Source of the DNA: Caldifarciminota bacterium
GTDB taxonomy: Bacteria > Hydrothermota > UBA3072 > WFRC01
Assembly: GCA_015486685.1 (NCBI GenBank)
Contig: WFRC01000115.1
Coordinates: 1 to 6,185 of the forward strand
DNA: 6,185 nucleotides
Direction of reading: 5' to 3'
The notes beneath the pieces are model-generated. The model saw only the letters and a list, made by a program, of their open reading frames with translations. It had not been told where the DNA came from and searched no databases. Both the position numbers and the translations under genes were made by a program. Shown one piece after another: positions 1 to 6,185 of the stretch (position 1 is the stretch's first letter; each line of letters starts with the position of its first letter).

Positions 1-1379
1 CCCTTTTGTGAATAAATAATATTTCCTTCTTCCAGAAAATTCAGTATCTCCTTGATAAAAAATGGATTGCCTCCTGTAAGCGTAAAAATTTTCTTAGACA
101 ACACAATATCTACATCTTTAAGGTTCTTAATCTCTTTTATAAATCCTACTGTCTTATCAAATGAAAAATTTTCCAATGTTATTATTTTATGAGGAGATTT
201 AATCTTAATATCTTTGTGCGTTTCCAGAATAAGTGAAAGGTGGGATTTATGCGTGTTAAAAAGTTCATCCAAAAGGGTAATTGTTTCTTCATCACAGTTA
301 TGTGCATCCTCAAGAAAAATTAAAATAGGTGATACCCTGGAGATTTCAGTAATAAATTTGTCCCACTTTTTAATCATTCCATCCTTCTTTTCAATAGATT
401 TGTCGCTTAAAATTTCCGGGACAGCACTGCCATATTCTGACTTTACCCACTCAATTAAGGGGTTATAAACCATTTTTTTACTGTAAGGATACGCCTTTAG
501 ATGAATTATCCTGATGCCCGATAATTCTCTTTGAGAAAAAAGGATTAAACTTGTCTTTCCTACGCCTTCATCACCTTTTATTAAAAGGGTTATACCTTTC
601 CCTTTTTTTAAGTCATCATAAAATCCCTTTAACTCTACAAGTTTATCTTCTCTATCAAAAAATGTACTTTCTTCCAATTTTAAATGGGATTTTACAGATT
701 TCAAAAGATATACAGGTATGGGTCTTTCTTTACCTTTTACTTTCACAGGTTCAAGCGTTTTAACATCAAAAATTTCCTTCACATATTTATATGTCCTATC
801 ACTAATAATAATTTCTCCTCCCTTTGCAACACCCTCAAGTCGTGAGGACAAATTTACATTATCCCCCATTACGGTATATTCCATTCTTTCATCTGACCCC
901 ATATTTAGCGAAACAATATCTCCCGTATTTACTCCTATACTCATATTTACTTTCACATCGCCTTTCGGAGTATGAATAACCCCCAGTTCTTTTATTGCCT
1001 GAATCATCTCAAGGGCAGCACGACATGCCCTCTCAGGGTCATTAGAATGAGCAACAGGGGCACCAAATATTACCATAATGGCATCCCCAAGAAATTTATC
1101 TACATCACCGCCATATTTTTCTACTATTTCAAGCATCCTCTTAAAATATCTGTTTATTATAGCAACAATCTTTTCCGGGTCCTGTAATTTTTCCGTCAGG
1201 GCAGTAAATCCAGAAAGGTCTCCAAAAAGTATTGTGGCAAATCTTTTTTCACCCTCTACCTTAATTCGGGAAGGGTCAGACATAATTTTTTCTACCACTC
1301 TTTTTGGAAGATATTTCTTAAACACAGATAACGCCGCATCTAAAAATTTCTCATCTTCTATAATATTATTTTCCCCCAT
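1..1379 (-). CDS. Class III adenylate/guanylate cyclase fused to an AAA/STAND-type ATPase (C-terminus outside the window)
   Basis: Seen: translating the minus strand from the ATG at 1379 gives 459 uninterrupted codons to the window edge. Residues about 44-225 form a class III cyclase catalytic domain. The metal-binding aspartates are D54 (in FGDLSGFT) and D99 (in DKFLGD). K95 and T169 (in EYTVMGD) occupy the base-selecting positions, and N176 and R180 (in VNLSSR) are the transition-state residues. From about residue 240 an ATPase module follows, with Walker A GDEGVGKT (269-276), a Walker B-like ILIFLEDAH (352-360) and LTGGNPFF (434-441), typical of AAA_16-type ATPases. Known: a Lys/Thr pair at the base-selecting sites is usual for ATP-using cyclases, and such cyclase-ATPase proteins commonly continue into TPR repeats. 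Inference: a cytoplasmic cAMP-producing signalling protein with all catalytic residues intact. The ATG at 1379 is chosen because it opens the family-like N-terminus; an in-frame stop lies about 17 codons upstream, and no clear Shine-Dalgarno precedes it. The ligand or stimulus is unknown. Confidence 0.9.
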   Translation of the reverse strand, partial: MGENNIIEDEKFLDAALSVFKKYLPKRVVEKIMSDPSRIKVEGEKRFATILFGDLSGFTALTEKLQDPEKIVAIINRYFKRMLEIVEKYGGDVDKFLGDAIMVIFGAPVAHSNDPERACRAALEMIQAIKELGVIHTPKGDVKVNMSIGVNTGDIVSLNMGSDERMEYTVMGDNVNLSSRLEGVAKGGEIIISDRTYKYVKEIFDVKTLEPVKVKGKERPIPVYLLKSVKSHLKLEESTFFDREDKLVELKGFYDDLKKGKGITLLIKGDEGVGKTSLILFSQRELSGIRIIHLKAYPYSKKMVYNPLIEWVKSEYGSAVPEILSDKSIEKKDGMIKKWDKFITEISRVSPILIFLEDAHNCDEETITLLDELFNTHKSHLSLILETHKDIKIKSPHKIITLENFSFDKTVGFIKEIKNLKDVDIVLSKKIFTLTGGNPFFIKEILNFLEEGNIIYSQK

Positions 1380-1384
1380 ATTCA

Positions 1385-1412
1385 ATATTAACAATTTCTT
1401 CAAAAATTTCAA
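1385..1412 (-). promoter_or_regulatory. Putative sigma70-type promoter for the cyclase-ATPase gene
   Basis: On the minus strand, TTGAAA (1412-1407) is separated by 16 bp from TAATAT (1390-1385). The -10 element ends 5 bases before the ATG at 1379, so transcription would start at or next to the A of the start codon. No Shine-Dalgarno is visible, which fits a leaderless message. The DNA is AT-rich, so chance matches are likely, and the call rests on spacing and position only. Confidence 0.4.
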
Positions 1413-1445
1413 GGAAAAAGATTGCAGACATTACAAAAAATAACA

Positions 1446-1478
1446 TTGACTTTTCCGAATTTTCTATTAATTTATAAT
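1446..1478 (+). promoter_or_regulatory. Possible ligA promoter elements (ambiguous)
   Basis: TTGACT (1446-1451) is a good -35 box. The best -10 match, TATAAT (1473-1478), lies 21 bp downstream and overlaps the ligA start codon, which is poor geometry. A weaker -10, TATTAA (1465-1470), sits 6 bases before the ATG at 1477. That would place the transcript start at the start codon, but TTGACT is then only 13 bp away. A promoter is expected here because the neighbouring gene is divergent; which hexamers are used cannot be settled from the sequence. Confidence 0.3.
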
Positions 1479-3492
1479 GATGGTTTCAAAAAAAATAAAA
1501 GAAGAAATTAAAAAATTAAGGGAGGAAATTCATTATCATAATTGGCGGTATTATGTCTTAAACGACCCCGTTATCACAGATTATGAATACGACCTGTTGA
1601 TGACGAAACTAAAAAAAATGGAAGAACAATATCCTGAAATAATTACGTCCGACTCTCCTACTCAAAGGATTGGAGGTGCAATCACAGGAGAATTTCCACC
1701 TGTTGAGCATATACCACCTATGCTCAGCCTTGACAATACATATACCTATGAAGAAGTTCTGGACTTTGATAAAAGAGTGAAAAAATTGGTCAATCAGGAT
1801 GAAATTGAATATGCTGTTGAACTTAAAATAGACGGTGTCGCAGTAAGTTTAAGATATAAGAATGGAATATTTGTTCAGGGAGCGACCAGAGGAAATGGAC
1901 AAATAGGTGACGATATAACAGGAAATTTGAAGACAATTAAGAGTATCCCTTTAAGGCTCCTGACAGATGAAAAATCCTTATTAGACCTTGAAGTAAGGGG
2001 TGAAGTATATATACCCAGAAAGATATTTGAGAAATTAAATAAGGAAAGGGAACAGGCAGAAAAAAATCTGTTTGCAAATCCAAGAAATGCCGCCGCCGGC
2101 TCTCTTAAACACCTTGACCCAAAAGAAGTTGCAAAAAGAAATCTTAATATATTTATACATACACCTGTTTTTTCTACCAATAGTATAAAAACCCATTATG
2201 ATGCAATTTTGAAATTGAAGGAAATAGGTTTCAAGGTAACTCCATTTATTAAAAAGGTAAAAAATATTCAGGAGGCAATAAAAATCTGCAATGAATGGGA
2301 AAGCAAAAAAGGCAATCTCGCATTTGATATCGACGGTATGGTTATAAAGGTAAATTCATTTAAATATCATCGTATATTGGGGCATACAAATAAATCTCCA
2401 AGATGGGCAATTGCATATAAATTTCCTACAAAACAGGCAACAACAAAAATTCGAAATGTAATTATAAATGTGGGAAGGACAGGTAAAATTACTCCTGTAG
2501 CAATCCTTGAGCCTGTCTCTCTTTCAGGAACAACCATATCGCGCTCCACCCTGCATAACGAAGATGAGATTCGGAGGAAGGATATCAGGATTGGAGATAC
2601 GGTAATCATAGAAAAGGGTGGAGAAATCATTCCCAAAGTAGTAAAGGTAATAACAGAAAAAAGAACGGGGGGAGAAAAAATATTCAAGATGCCTGAAAGA
2701 TGTCCTGTATGTGGGAGTAAACTTGTTAGAATTGAAGGTGAAGTAGACTGGAGGTGCATAAATGTTAGGTGCCCTGCACAATTAAAAAGAGGCATTGAAC
2801 ATTTTGCCAGCAGAAATGCTATGGATATTGAAGGACTGGGAACAGTTGTAATAGAGCAACTTGTGAATAAAAAACTTGTGGCAGATTATGGTGATATATA
2901 TTATCTAAAAAAAGGTGATGTTGCAAACCTTGAAAGAATGGCTGAAAAATCTGCTGAAAACTTAATAGATGCCATAGAAAACAGCAAAAAAAGACCTCTA
3001 TTTAGACTGATTTTTGCCCTGGGCATAAGGAATATTGGCATTCATTCGGCAAGGTTGTTAAGTGAGCATTTTTATTCTATTGATAACCTGAAAAATGCGA
3101 GTTATGAGGATATTTTATCCATCCCTGAGATGGGACCTATATCAGCAAAGAGCATTGTAAAATTTTTCAAGGAAGAGGAAAATGTCAGGGTGCTAAAAAA
3201 ATTGAAGGATGCAGGTGTAAATATAAAAGAGGCAAAGAGTGTTGAGAAAAAACCATTTTCAGGCAAAACATTTGTCTTCACAGGAACATTATCGCATTAT
3301 ACAAGGGATGAAGCACAGGAAATTATTGCAAGATTGGGGGGCAAACCTTCAAATTCTATTAGCAAAAAAACCGATTTTGTTGTAGTGGGCAAATTACCCG
3401 GTTCCAAATATAAAAAGGCAAAATCATTGGAAGTAAAAATTTTAACCGAAAAAGAATTTATAAAAATGCTTCCTGAAAAACTAAGAAAATGA
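1477..3492 (+). CDS. ligA: NAD+-dependent DNA ligase LigA
   Basis: This enzyme seals 3'-OH/5'-phosphate nicks in duplex DNA using NAD+, joining Okazaki fragments and completing repair. At 671 residues it has the usual bacterial length and domain order. Domain Ia (about 1-70) contains the NMN-binding pattern HNWRYYVLNDPVITDYEYD. The adenylation domain (about 71-320) has the nucleophile K117 in KIDG, LEVRGEVY (171-178), NPRNAAAGSL (201-210) and DGMVIKV (286-292). An OB fold follows (about 321-400). A four-cysteine zinc finger uses C409, C412, C427 and C432. Helix-hairpin-helix repeats cover about 440-580, and a BRCT domain covers about 592-671. One oddity is N140 in GATRGNG, where aspartate is usual. 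Two ATGs occur in tandem (1477 and 1480) and neither has a clear Shine-Dalgarno, so the exact start is uncertain by one codon. It is a single gene, divergent from the cyclase and 165 bp ahead of the next operon. Confidence 0.98.
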   Translation: MMVSKKIKEEIKKLREEIHYHNWRYYVLNDPVITDYEYDLLMTKLKKMEEQYPEIITSDSPTQRIGGAITGEFPPVEHIPPMLSLDNTYTYEEVLDFDKRVKKLVNQDEIEYAVELKIDGVAVSLRYKNGIFVQGATRGNGQIGDDITGNLKTIKSIPLRLLTDEKSLLDLEVRGEVYIPRKIFEKLNKEREQAEKNLFANPRNAAAGSLKHLDPKEVAKRNLNIFIHTPVFSTNSIKTHYDAILKLKEIGFKVTPFIKKVKNIQEAIKICNEWESKKGNLAFDIDGMVIKVNSFKYHRILGHTNKSPRWAIAYKFPTKQATTKIRNVIINVGRTGKITPVAILEPVSLSGTTISRSTLHNEDEIRRKDIRIGDTVIIEKGGEIIPKVVKVITEKRTGGEKIFKMPERCPVCGSKLVRIEGEVDWRCINVRCPAQLKRGIEHFASRNAMDIEGLGTVVIEQLVNKKLVADYGDIYYLKKGDVANLERMAEKSAENLIDAIENSKKRPLFRLIFALGIRNIGIHSARLLSEHFYSIDNLKNASYEDILSIPEMGPISAKSIVKFFKEEENVRVLKKLKDAGVNIKEAKSVEKKPFSGKTFVFTGTLSHYTRDEAQEIIARLGGKPSNSISKKTDFVVVGKLPGSKYKKAKSLEVKILTEKEFIKMLPEKLRK

Positions 3493-3543
3493 AAAAATTA
3501 TAGAATAAGGCAGATACCTTAATGTACCATTTTTTACAATATC

Positions 3544-3571
3544 ATACATAATTAATGAAATATGTATTTTT
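3544..3571 (+). terminator. Weak terminator-like hairpin downstream of ligA
   Basis: ATACATA (3544-3550) is perfectly complementary to TATGTAT (3561-3567) across a 10-base loop, and a T run (3567-3571) follows. It lies about 50 bp after the ligA stop and before the next promoter, where a terminator is expected. The stem has a single G-C pair and would be weak. A second AT-only inverted repeat (3585-3600, 4-base T loop) follows shortly after. Low confidence because the whole spacer is extremely AT-rich. Confidence 0.3.
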
Positions 3572-3623
3572 CTCCATATTGTCAAATTTTTTTTAAAATT
3601 ATATAAAAATTCCTTAAAATGTC

Positions 3624-3652
3624 TTGACAGAATGGAAATTCGCTTGTATTTT
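3624..3652 (+). promoter_or_regulatory. Strong sigma70-type promoter for the small ORF-trpS-lipoprotein operon
   Basis: A perfect -35 box TTGACA (3624-3629) is followed by a 17-bp spacer and the -10 element TATTTT (3647-3652, 4 of 6 consensus bases). The DNA just upstream (about 3584-3620) is made of A and T tracts resembling an UP element. The predicted transcript start, 6-8 bases after the -10, falls at 3658-3660, exactly on the ATG of the 40-codon ORF, so that ORF would be translated from a leaderless message. Confidence 0.65.
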
Positions 3653-3657
3653 TATAT

Positions 3658-3780
3658 ATGATTTTTAAGAATAAATTAAGGAAAAGTTATACAATTAAAC
3701 CAAAATCCCCTATAATATTGGCATTGTTGCTAATAGGAGTGATATTTCTAATTTTAATCCTGAAAAGGGTTGGAGGTTAG
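3658..3780 (+). CDS. Small 40-residue single-span membrane protein of unknown function
   Basis: Seen: an uninterrupted frame from ATG 3658 to TAG 3778-3780, with the stop directly abutting the trpS ATG at 3781. The product has a basic N-terminus (K4, K6, R8, K9, K14, K16), a hydrophobic stretch at about residues 18-35 (starting PIILALLLIG), and a short basic tail (K36, R37) ending in Gly-Gly. A single transmembrane helix is the obvious reading; topology cannot be fixed because positive charge lies on both sides. There is no Shine-Dalgarno, but the ATG lies where the promoter at 3624-3652 would start transcription. The Shine-Dalgarno of trpS sits inside its last codons, suggesting translational coupling. 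It contains no Trp codon, so it does not look like an attenuator leader peptide. I do not recognise a family. It could be a real small protein or a chance frame; the tight junction and well-formed membrane segment favour a gene. Confidence 0.6.
   Translation: MIFKNKLRKSYTIKPKSPIILALLLIGVIFLILILKRVGG
3772..3776 (+). promoter_or_regulatory. Ribosome binding site of trpS
   Basis: GGAGG lies 4 bases before the ATG at 3781 and inside the last codons of the preceding small ORF. It fixes the trpS start and implies coupling of the two genes. Its presence shows that this organism uses canonical Shine-Dalgarno sites inside operons, in contrast to the first genes of transcripts in this window. Confidence 0.8.
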
Positions 3781-4767
3781 ATGAAAAAGAAAGGTAGAAT
3801 ACTTAGTGGCTCACGGCCAACAGGTAATATGCATATCGGTCATTTAATGGGTATACTCCAAAATTGGGCAAAATTACAAAAAGACTATGAAACATTCTTT
3901 GAAATTGCAGACTGGCATGCCTTAACAACATATTATCAGGATACAGAAAAACTAAAGGAAAACATATATAGTATGGTTGCAGATTGGATTGCATCCGGAA
4001 TAAACCCTGAGGATGCCACTCTCTTCGTCCAATCGGATGTGAAAGAACATGCCGAATTGCACCTACTTTTTTCTATGCTCATAACTGTCCAGAGGCTCAA
4101 TAGAAATCCTACTGTGAAAGAAATGGCTAAATCTTTGCACCTTCCTCAAAATATATCTTATGGGCTTCTGGGTTATCCTATACTTCAATCGGCAGATATA
4201 CTCGTATATAGAGCAGATATAGTCCCTATAGGAGAAGACCAACTTCCTCACCTTGAATTGACAAGAGAAATTGCAAGACGATTTAATAACCTCTACGGGA
4301 AAGTCTTCCCTGAACCAAAACCTATTTTAACCTCTTTCCCACGGATTCCTGGCATTGATGGAAAAAGAATGGCAAAATCTCTCGGGAATGCCATCTATAT
4401 TCGTGATAGTGCCCAGGAAATTGAAAAAAAGGTAATGCAGTGTTTTACTGACCCCAAAAAGATTAGAAAATCTGACCCCGGACATCCCGATGGTTGTGTA
4501 GTTTTTACCTACCATAAAATATTTAATTCCGATAATGTCCCCGAAATTCAGGAAAATTGCAAAAACGGCAAAATAGGGTGTGTAGAGTGTAAGAAAAATG
4601 CTGCAAAAAAGATTAACGAATATCTTTTACCTATAAGAGAAAAGAGAGAGAAACTTCTTGCAAAAAAAGAAACCCTGAAAGAAATTTTGATGGATGGTGC
4701 AAGTAAAGCAAGAAATGAGACAAGAAAAACAATGACATTGGTCAGGGAGGCGATGAAACTATGGTAA
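3781..4767 (+). CDS. trpS: Tryptophanyl-tRNA synthetase, probable [4Fe-4S] cluster type
   Basis: A class I aminoacyl-tRNA synthetase that charges tRNA-Trp with tryptophan using ATP. At 328 residues it has the standard bacterial length. The Rossmann core shows SGSRPTGNMHIGH (9-21), containing the HIGH signature at 18-21. TrpRS-typical blocks follow: ADWHALTT (43-50), YPILQSADILVY (132-143) and VPIGEDQLPHLELTREIARRFN (beginning at 148). The KMSKS loop reads RMAKS (196-200) within DGKRMAKSLGN. The C-terminal helical part (about 205-328) forms the anticodon-binding region. Cysteines C239, C260, C267 and C270 are spaced C-x20-C-x6-C-x2-C, close to the C-x22-C-x6-C-x2-C cluster motif described for Thermotoga maritima TrpRS. 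A bound iron-sulfur cluster near the anticodon-binding region is therefore likely (inference). The start is set by GGAGG 4 bases upstream. The gene directly follows the small membrane ORF and overlaps the lipoprotein gene by 7 bp. No T-box or attenuator was seen. Confidence 0.97.
   Translation: MKKKGRILSGSRPTGNMHIGHLMGILQNWAKLQKDYETFFEIADWHALTTYYQDTEKLKENIYSMVADWIASGINPEDATLFVQSDVKEHAELHLLFSMLITVQRLNRNPTVKEMAKSLHLPQNISYGLLGYPILQSADILVYRADIVPIGEDQLPHLELTREIARRFNNLYGKVFPEPKPILTSFPRIPGIDGKRMAKSLGNAIYIRDSAQEIEKKVMQCFTDPKKIRKSDPGHPDGCVVFTYHKIFNSDNVPEIQENCKNGKIGCVECKKNAAKKINEYLLPIREKREKLLAKKETLKEILMDGASKARNETRKTMTLVREAMKLW
4745..4750 (+). promoter_or_regulatory. Ribosome binding site of the solute-binding lipoprotein gene
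   Basis: GGGAGG lies 10 bases before the ATG at 4761, inside the 3' end of trpS. Together with the 7-bp overlap of the two frames (4761-4767) it supports the chosen start and translational coupling. Confidence 0.7.
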
Positions 4768-6170
4768 AAAAAATCTTTATAATCTTATCTATCTTTATTA
4801 TAGGTTGCACTCCAAAGATTAAGCAACATATTCTTGTAGTGATGCGTTCCTCTCCTGCAAAAATTTCACCAGAGGAATCTGTTTATCTTCATTCAAGTGT
4901 TATTATGAGGAACATATATGAATCACTGGTAAAAACAGGATCAAATTTTGAAATTCAACCTTCACTCGCAATATCATGGGAAACAATTGATGCATTACAC
5001 TGGAGATTTTACCTTAGAAAAAATGTTCTTTTTCATTCAGGCAGGGTGTTTACAGGCTTTGATGTTCTACGAAATTTCGAAAGGGCAAAAAAAATCCCTA
5101 TTTACACCAGGCTTATTTCTAAAATTAAGAGTATCAAAATAGAAACCCCATATAAGGTCTTGATAACACTTAATATTCCTTCACCTACCATTCTTAATGA
5201 CCTATCAAGTTTTTATATAACAGGTGAAAATGACCAGGATGCCACAGGTCCATATACAGTAAAATTATTCACGACTGATTCTTTAATTCTTGCGAAAAAT
5301 CCATATTATTGGGGTGATAAAGATTATCCTGATTTAGTAAAGGTATTATTTATCCCTGATGAAGAAAAAAAGGTCAGGACATTTCTAAAAAGAAAGGGCG
5401 ATATATTGTTCCGTCTTCCTGTTGAATATATTTCACTCATTGACACATCTGAATACCAAATTGAGGAGTTTTATCCGGCCAGTGCTATATACCTTTGTTT
5501 CAATCTATATAAAACTAAGATGCAGCATAGAAAACTGCGTCTTGCAATCTCATCCCTTATTGATAAAAAGATTTTTTCTGAACAAGGGAGACCACTGTTT
5601 ACAGTCTTTCCTTCAATCCTGGTAGGTTCTTCTAATCATACTATGCCTCAAAATATGAAATTTAATGAGACAAAGACCTATATAAGAAAAAAAGGTATTA
5701 AAACGGTTTCTATACTTGTATCTTCTGCCCTCCTTGATGATATTAAACCCATTCAAACAATGCTTGAAAATGCAGGATTGAAGGTTAAGTTTGACATTGC
5801 ATATACATCAAAAGATTTCTTTAAAAAACTTAATCTCCACCAGGCAGATATGTTTTTTATACATTATATATTTTCCAGTGGAGATATAGGAGATGCTATA
5901 TCTGATTTTTTCCATACAAAAAATAAATTAGGCAAAGAAAATCTAACAGGATATTCAAATCTTGAGCTGGACAGCCTTATTGAAATATCAAGTAAAATTA
6001 TAGATATGGATACAAGGAACACCTATCTTGAAAAAGCACAACAGATTCTTAAATATGATGCACCTGCTATTCCAATATATACCCCAAAGGAAATGGATGT
6101 ATTAAAAAAGGGGATAAAGATGCAAATATCAAACAATTTCTCTTTACCTCTGGCAACTATTAAAGAATAG
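4761..6170 (+). CDS. ABC-transporter solute-binding lipoprotein, peptide-type (SBP_bac_5 family)
   Basis: Seen: a short lysine-led hydrophobic signal (residues 1-15) ending in the lipobox IIGC with C16 as the probable lipidated cysteine, so the mature protein is likely membrane-anchored on the outer face. Family signatures in order are RNIYESLV (50-57), PSLAISWE (67-74), RFYLRKNVLFHSGRVFTGFDV (beginning at 82), TGPYTVK (162-168), LAKNPYYWG (177-185), YLCFNL (244-249) with RLAISSLID (260-268), LTGYSN (395-400) and APAIPIYTP (434-442). These match the oligopeptide/dipeptide/nickel-binding (OppA/DppA/NikA) family. Known: members deliver peptides, nickel or sugars to an ABC permease. Inference: probably peptide uptake; the ligand cannot be read from sequence. 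At 469 residues it is somewhat shorter than the usual 500-550. It overlaps trpS by 7 bp. No permease or ATPase gene lies in the window, though one could follow beyond 6185. Confidence 0.9.
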   Translation: MVKKIFIILSIFIIGCTPKIKQHILVVMRSSPAKISPEESVYLHSSVIMRNIYESLVKTGSNFEIQPSLAISWETIDALHWRFYLRKNVLFHSGRVFTGFDVLRNFERAKKIPIYTRLISKIKSIKIETPYKVLITLNIPSPTILNDLSSFYITGENDQDATGPYTVKLFTTDSLILAKNPYYWGDKDYPDLVKVLFIPDEEKKVRTFLKRKGDILFRLPVEYISLIDTSEYQIEEFYPASAIYLCFNLYKTKMQHRKLRLAISSLIDKKIFSEQGRPLFTVFPSILVGSSNHTMPQNMKFNETKTYIRKKGIKTVSILVSSALLDDIKPIQTMLENAGLKVKFDIAYTSKDFFKKLNLHQADMFFIHYIFSSGDIGDAISDFFHTKNKLGKENLTGYSNLELDSLIEISSKIIDMDTRNTYLEKAQQILKYDAPAIPIYTPKEMDVLKKGIKMQISNNFSLPLATIKE

Positions 6171-6185
6171 ACAAAGAAATAAAGA

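Noticed and set aside
214..1443. Several plus-strand open frames of 70-121 codons across the left part of the window
   Set aside because: They lie antisense to the cyclase-ATPase frame, which shows clear catalytic motifs over the same DNA; their products have no recognisable domains.
1473..1478. Perfect TATAAT taken as the ligA -10 box
   Set aside because: It overlaps the start codon, so transcription would begin inside the gene, and no later in-frame start would keep the conserved N-terminal helix; it is 21 bp from the only good -35.
1875..2795. Minus-strand open frames of 85-142 codons inside ligA
   Set aside because: They are antisense to a complete, motif-rich ligase and have no start signals or family features.
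3511..3526. Hairpin TAAGG-CAGATA-CCTTA after ligA as a terminator
   Set aside because: The stem is only 5 bp and the nearest T run begins about 8 bases after it, too far for an intrinsic terminator.
3493..3780. T-box riboswitch or Trp attenuator ahead of trpS
   Set aside because: No T-box sequence resembling AGGGTGGNACC is present, the 40-codon ORF has no Trp codon, and no GC-rich terminator/antiterminator pair is seen.
4761..6170. Dedicated tryptophan-binding protein (TrpX type) because of its place after trpS
   Set aside because: TrpX belongs to a different, shorter family; the motifs here are those of the OppA/DppA/NikA family, so the position alone does not justify a tryptophan ligand.
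6171..6185. Start of a further gene at the right edge
   Set aside because: Only 15 bases remain, with no start codon or clear ribosome binding site.

Overview
The window is AT-rich (roughly one third G+C by eye) bacterial DNA. Arginine is coded mostly by AGA/AGG and isoleucine often by ATA, and the TrpRS carries the iron-sulfur cysteine pattern known from Thermotoga maritima. Together these suggest a low-GC, probably anaerobic and possibly thermophilic bacterium, such as a Thermotogae-like or deep-branching candidate-phylum lineage. This is inference; no rRNA or other taxonomic marker is present.

Layout. (1) Positions 1-1379, minus strand: the N-terminal 459 codons of a class III nucleotide cyclase fused to an AAA/STAND-type ATPase, running off the left edge. 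(2) Positions 1380-1476: a 97-bp divergent intergenic region holding probable promoters for both flanking genes, with no obvious Shine-Dalgarno on either side. (3) Positions 1477-3492, plus strand: a complete NAD+-dependent DNA ligase, ligA. (4) Positions 3493-3657: a very AT-rich spacer with a weak terminator-like hairpin and then a good sigma70-type promoter. (5) Positions 3658-3780: a 40-codon ORF for a single-span membrane protein, ending exactly at the next start codon. (6) Positions 3781-4767: tryptophanyl-tRNA synthetase, trpS. (7) Positions 4761-6170: a peptide-type ABC-transporter solute-binding lipoprotein that overlaps trpS by 7 bp. (8) The last 15 bases hold nothing recognisable.

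How the genes relate. The small membrane ORF, trpS and the lipoprotein gene look like one tightly packed, probably translationally coupled operon driven from the promoter at 3624-3652. LigA and the cyclase are divergently transcribed single genes as far as the window shows. The ligase serves replication and repair, TrpRS serves translation, and the lipoprotein probably captures peptides or a similar solute outside the membrane. The cyclase-ATPase is probably a cAMP-generating signalling protein.

The points most worth a second look are the probable [4Fe-4S] cluster in TrpRS, the small membrane protein ahead of trpS, and a repeated geometry in which a -10-like element lies 5-6 bases before an ATG lacking a Shine-Dalgarno, suggesting leaderless transcripts. 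No mobile elements, CRISPR arrays, tRNA or rRNA genes were seen.
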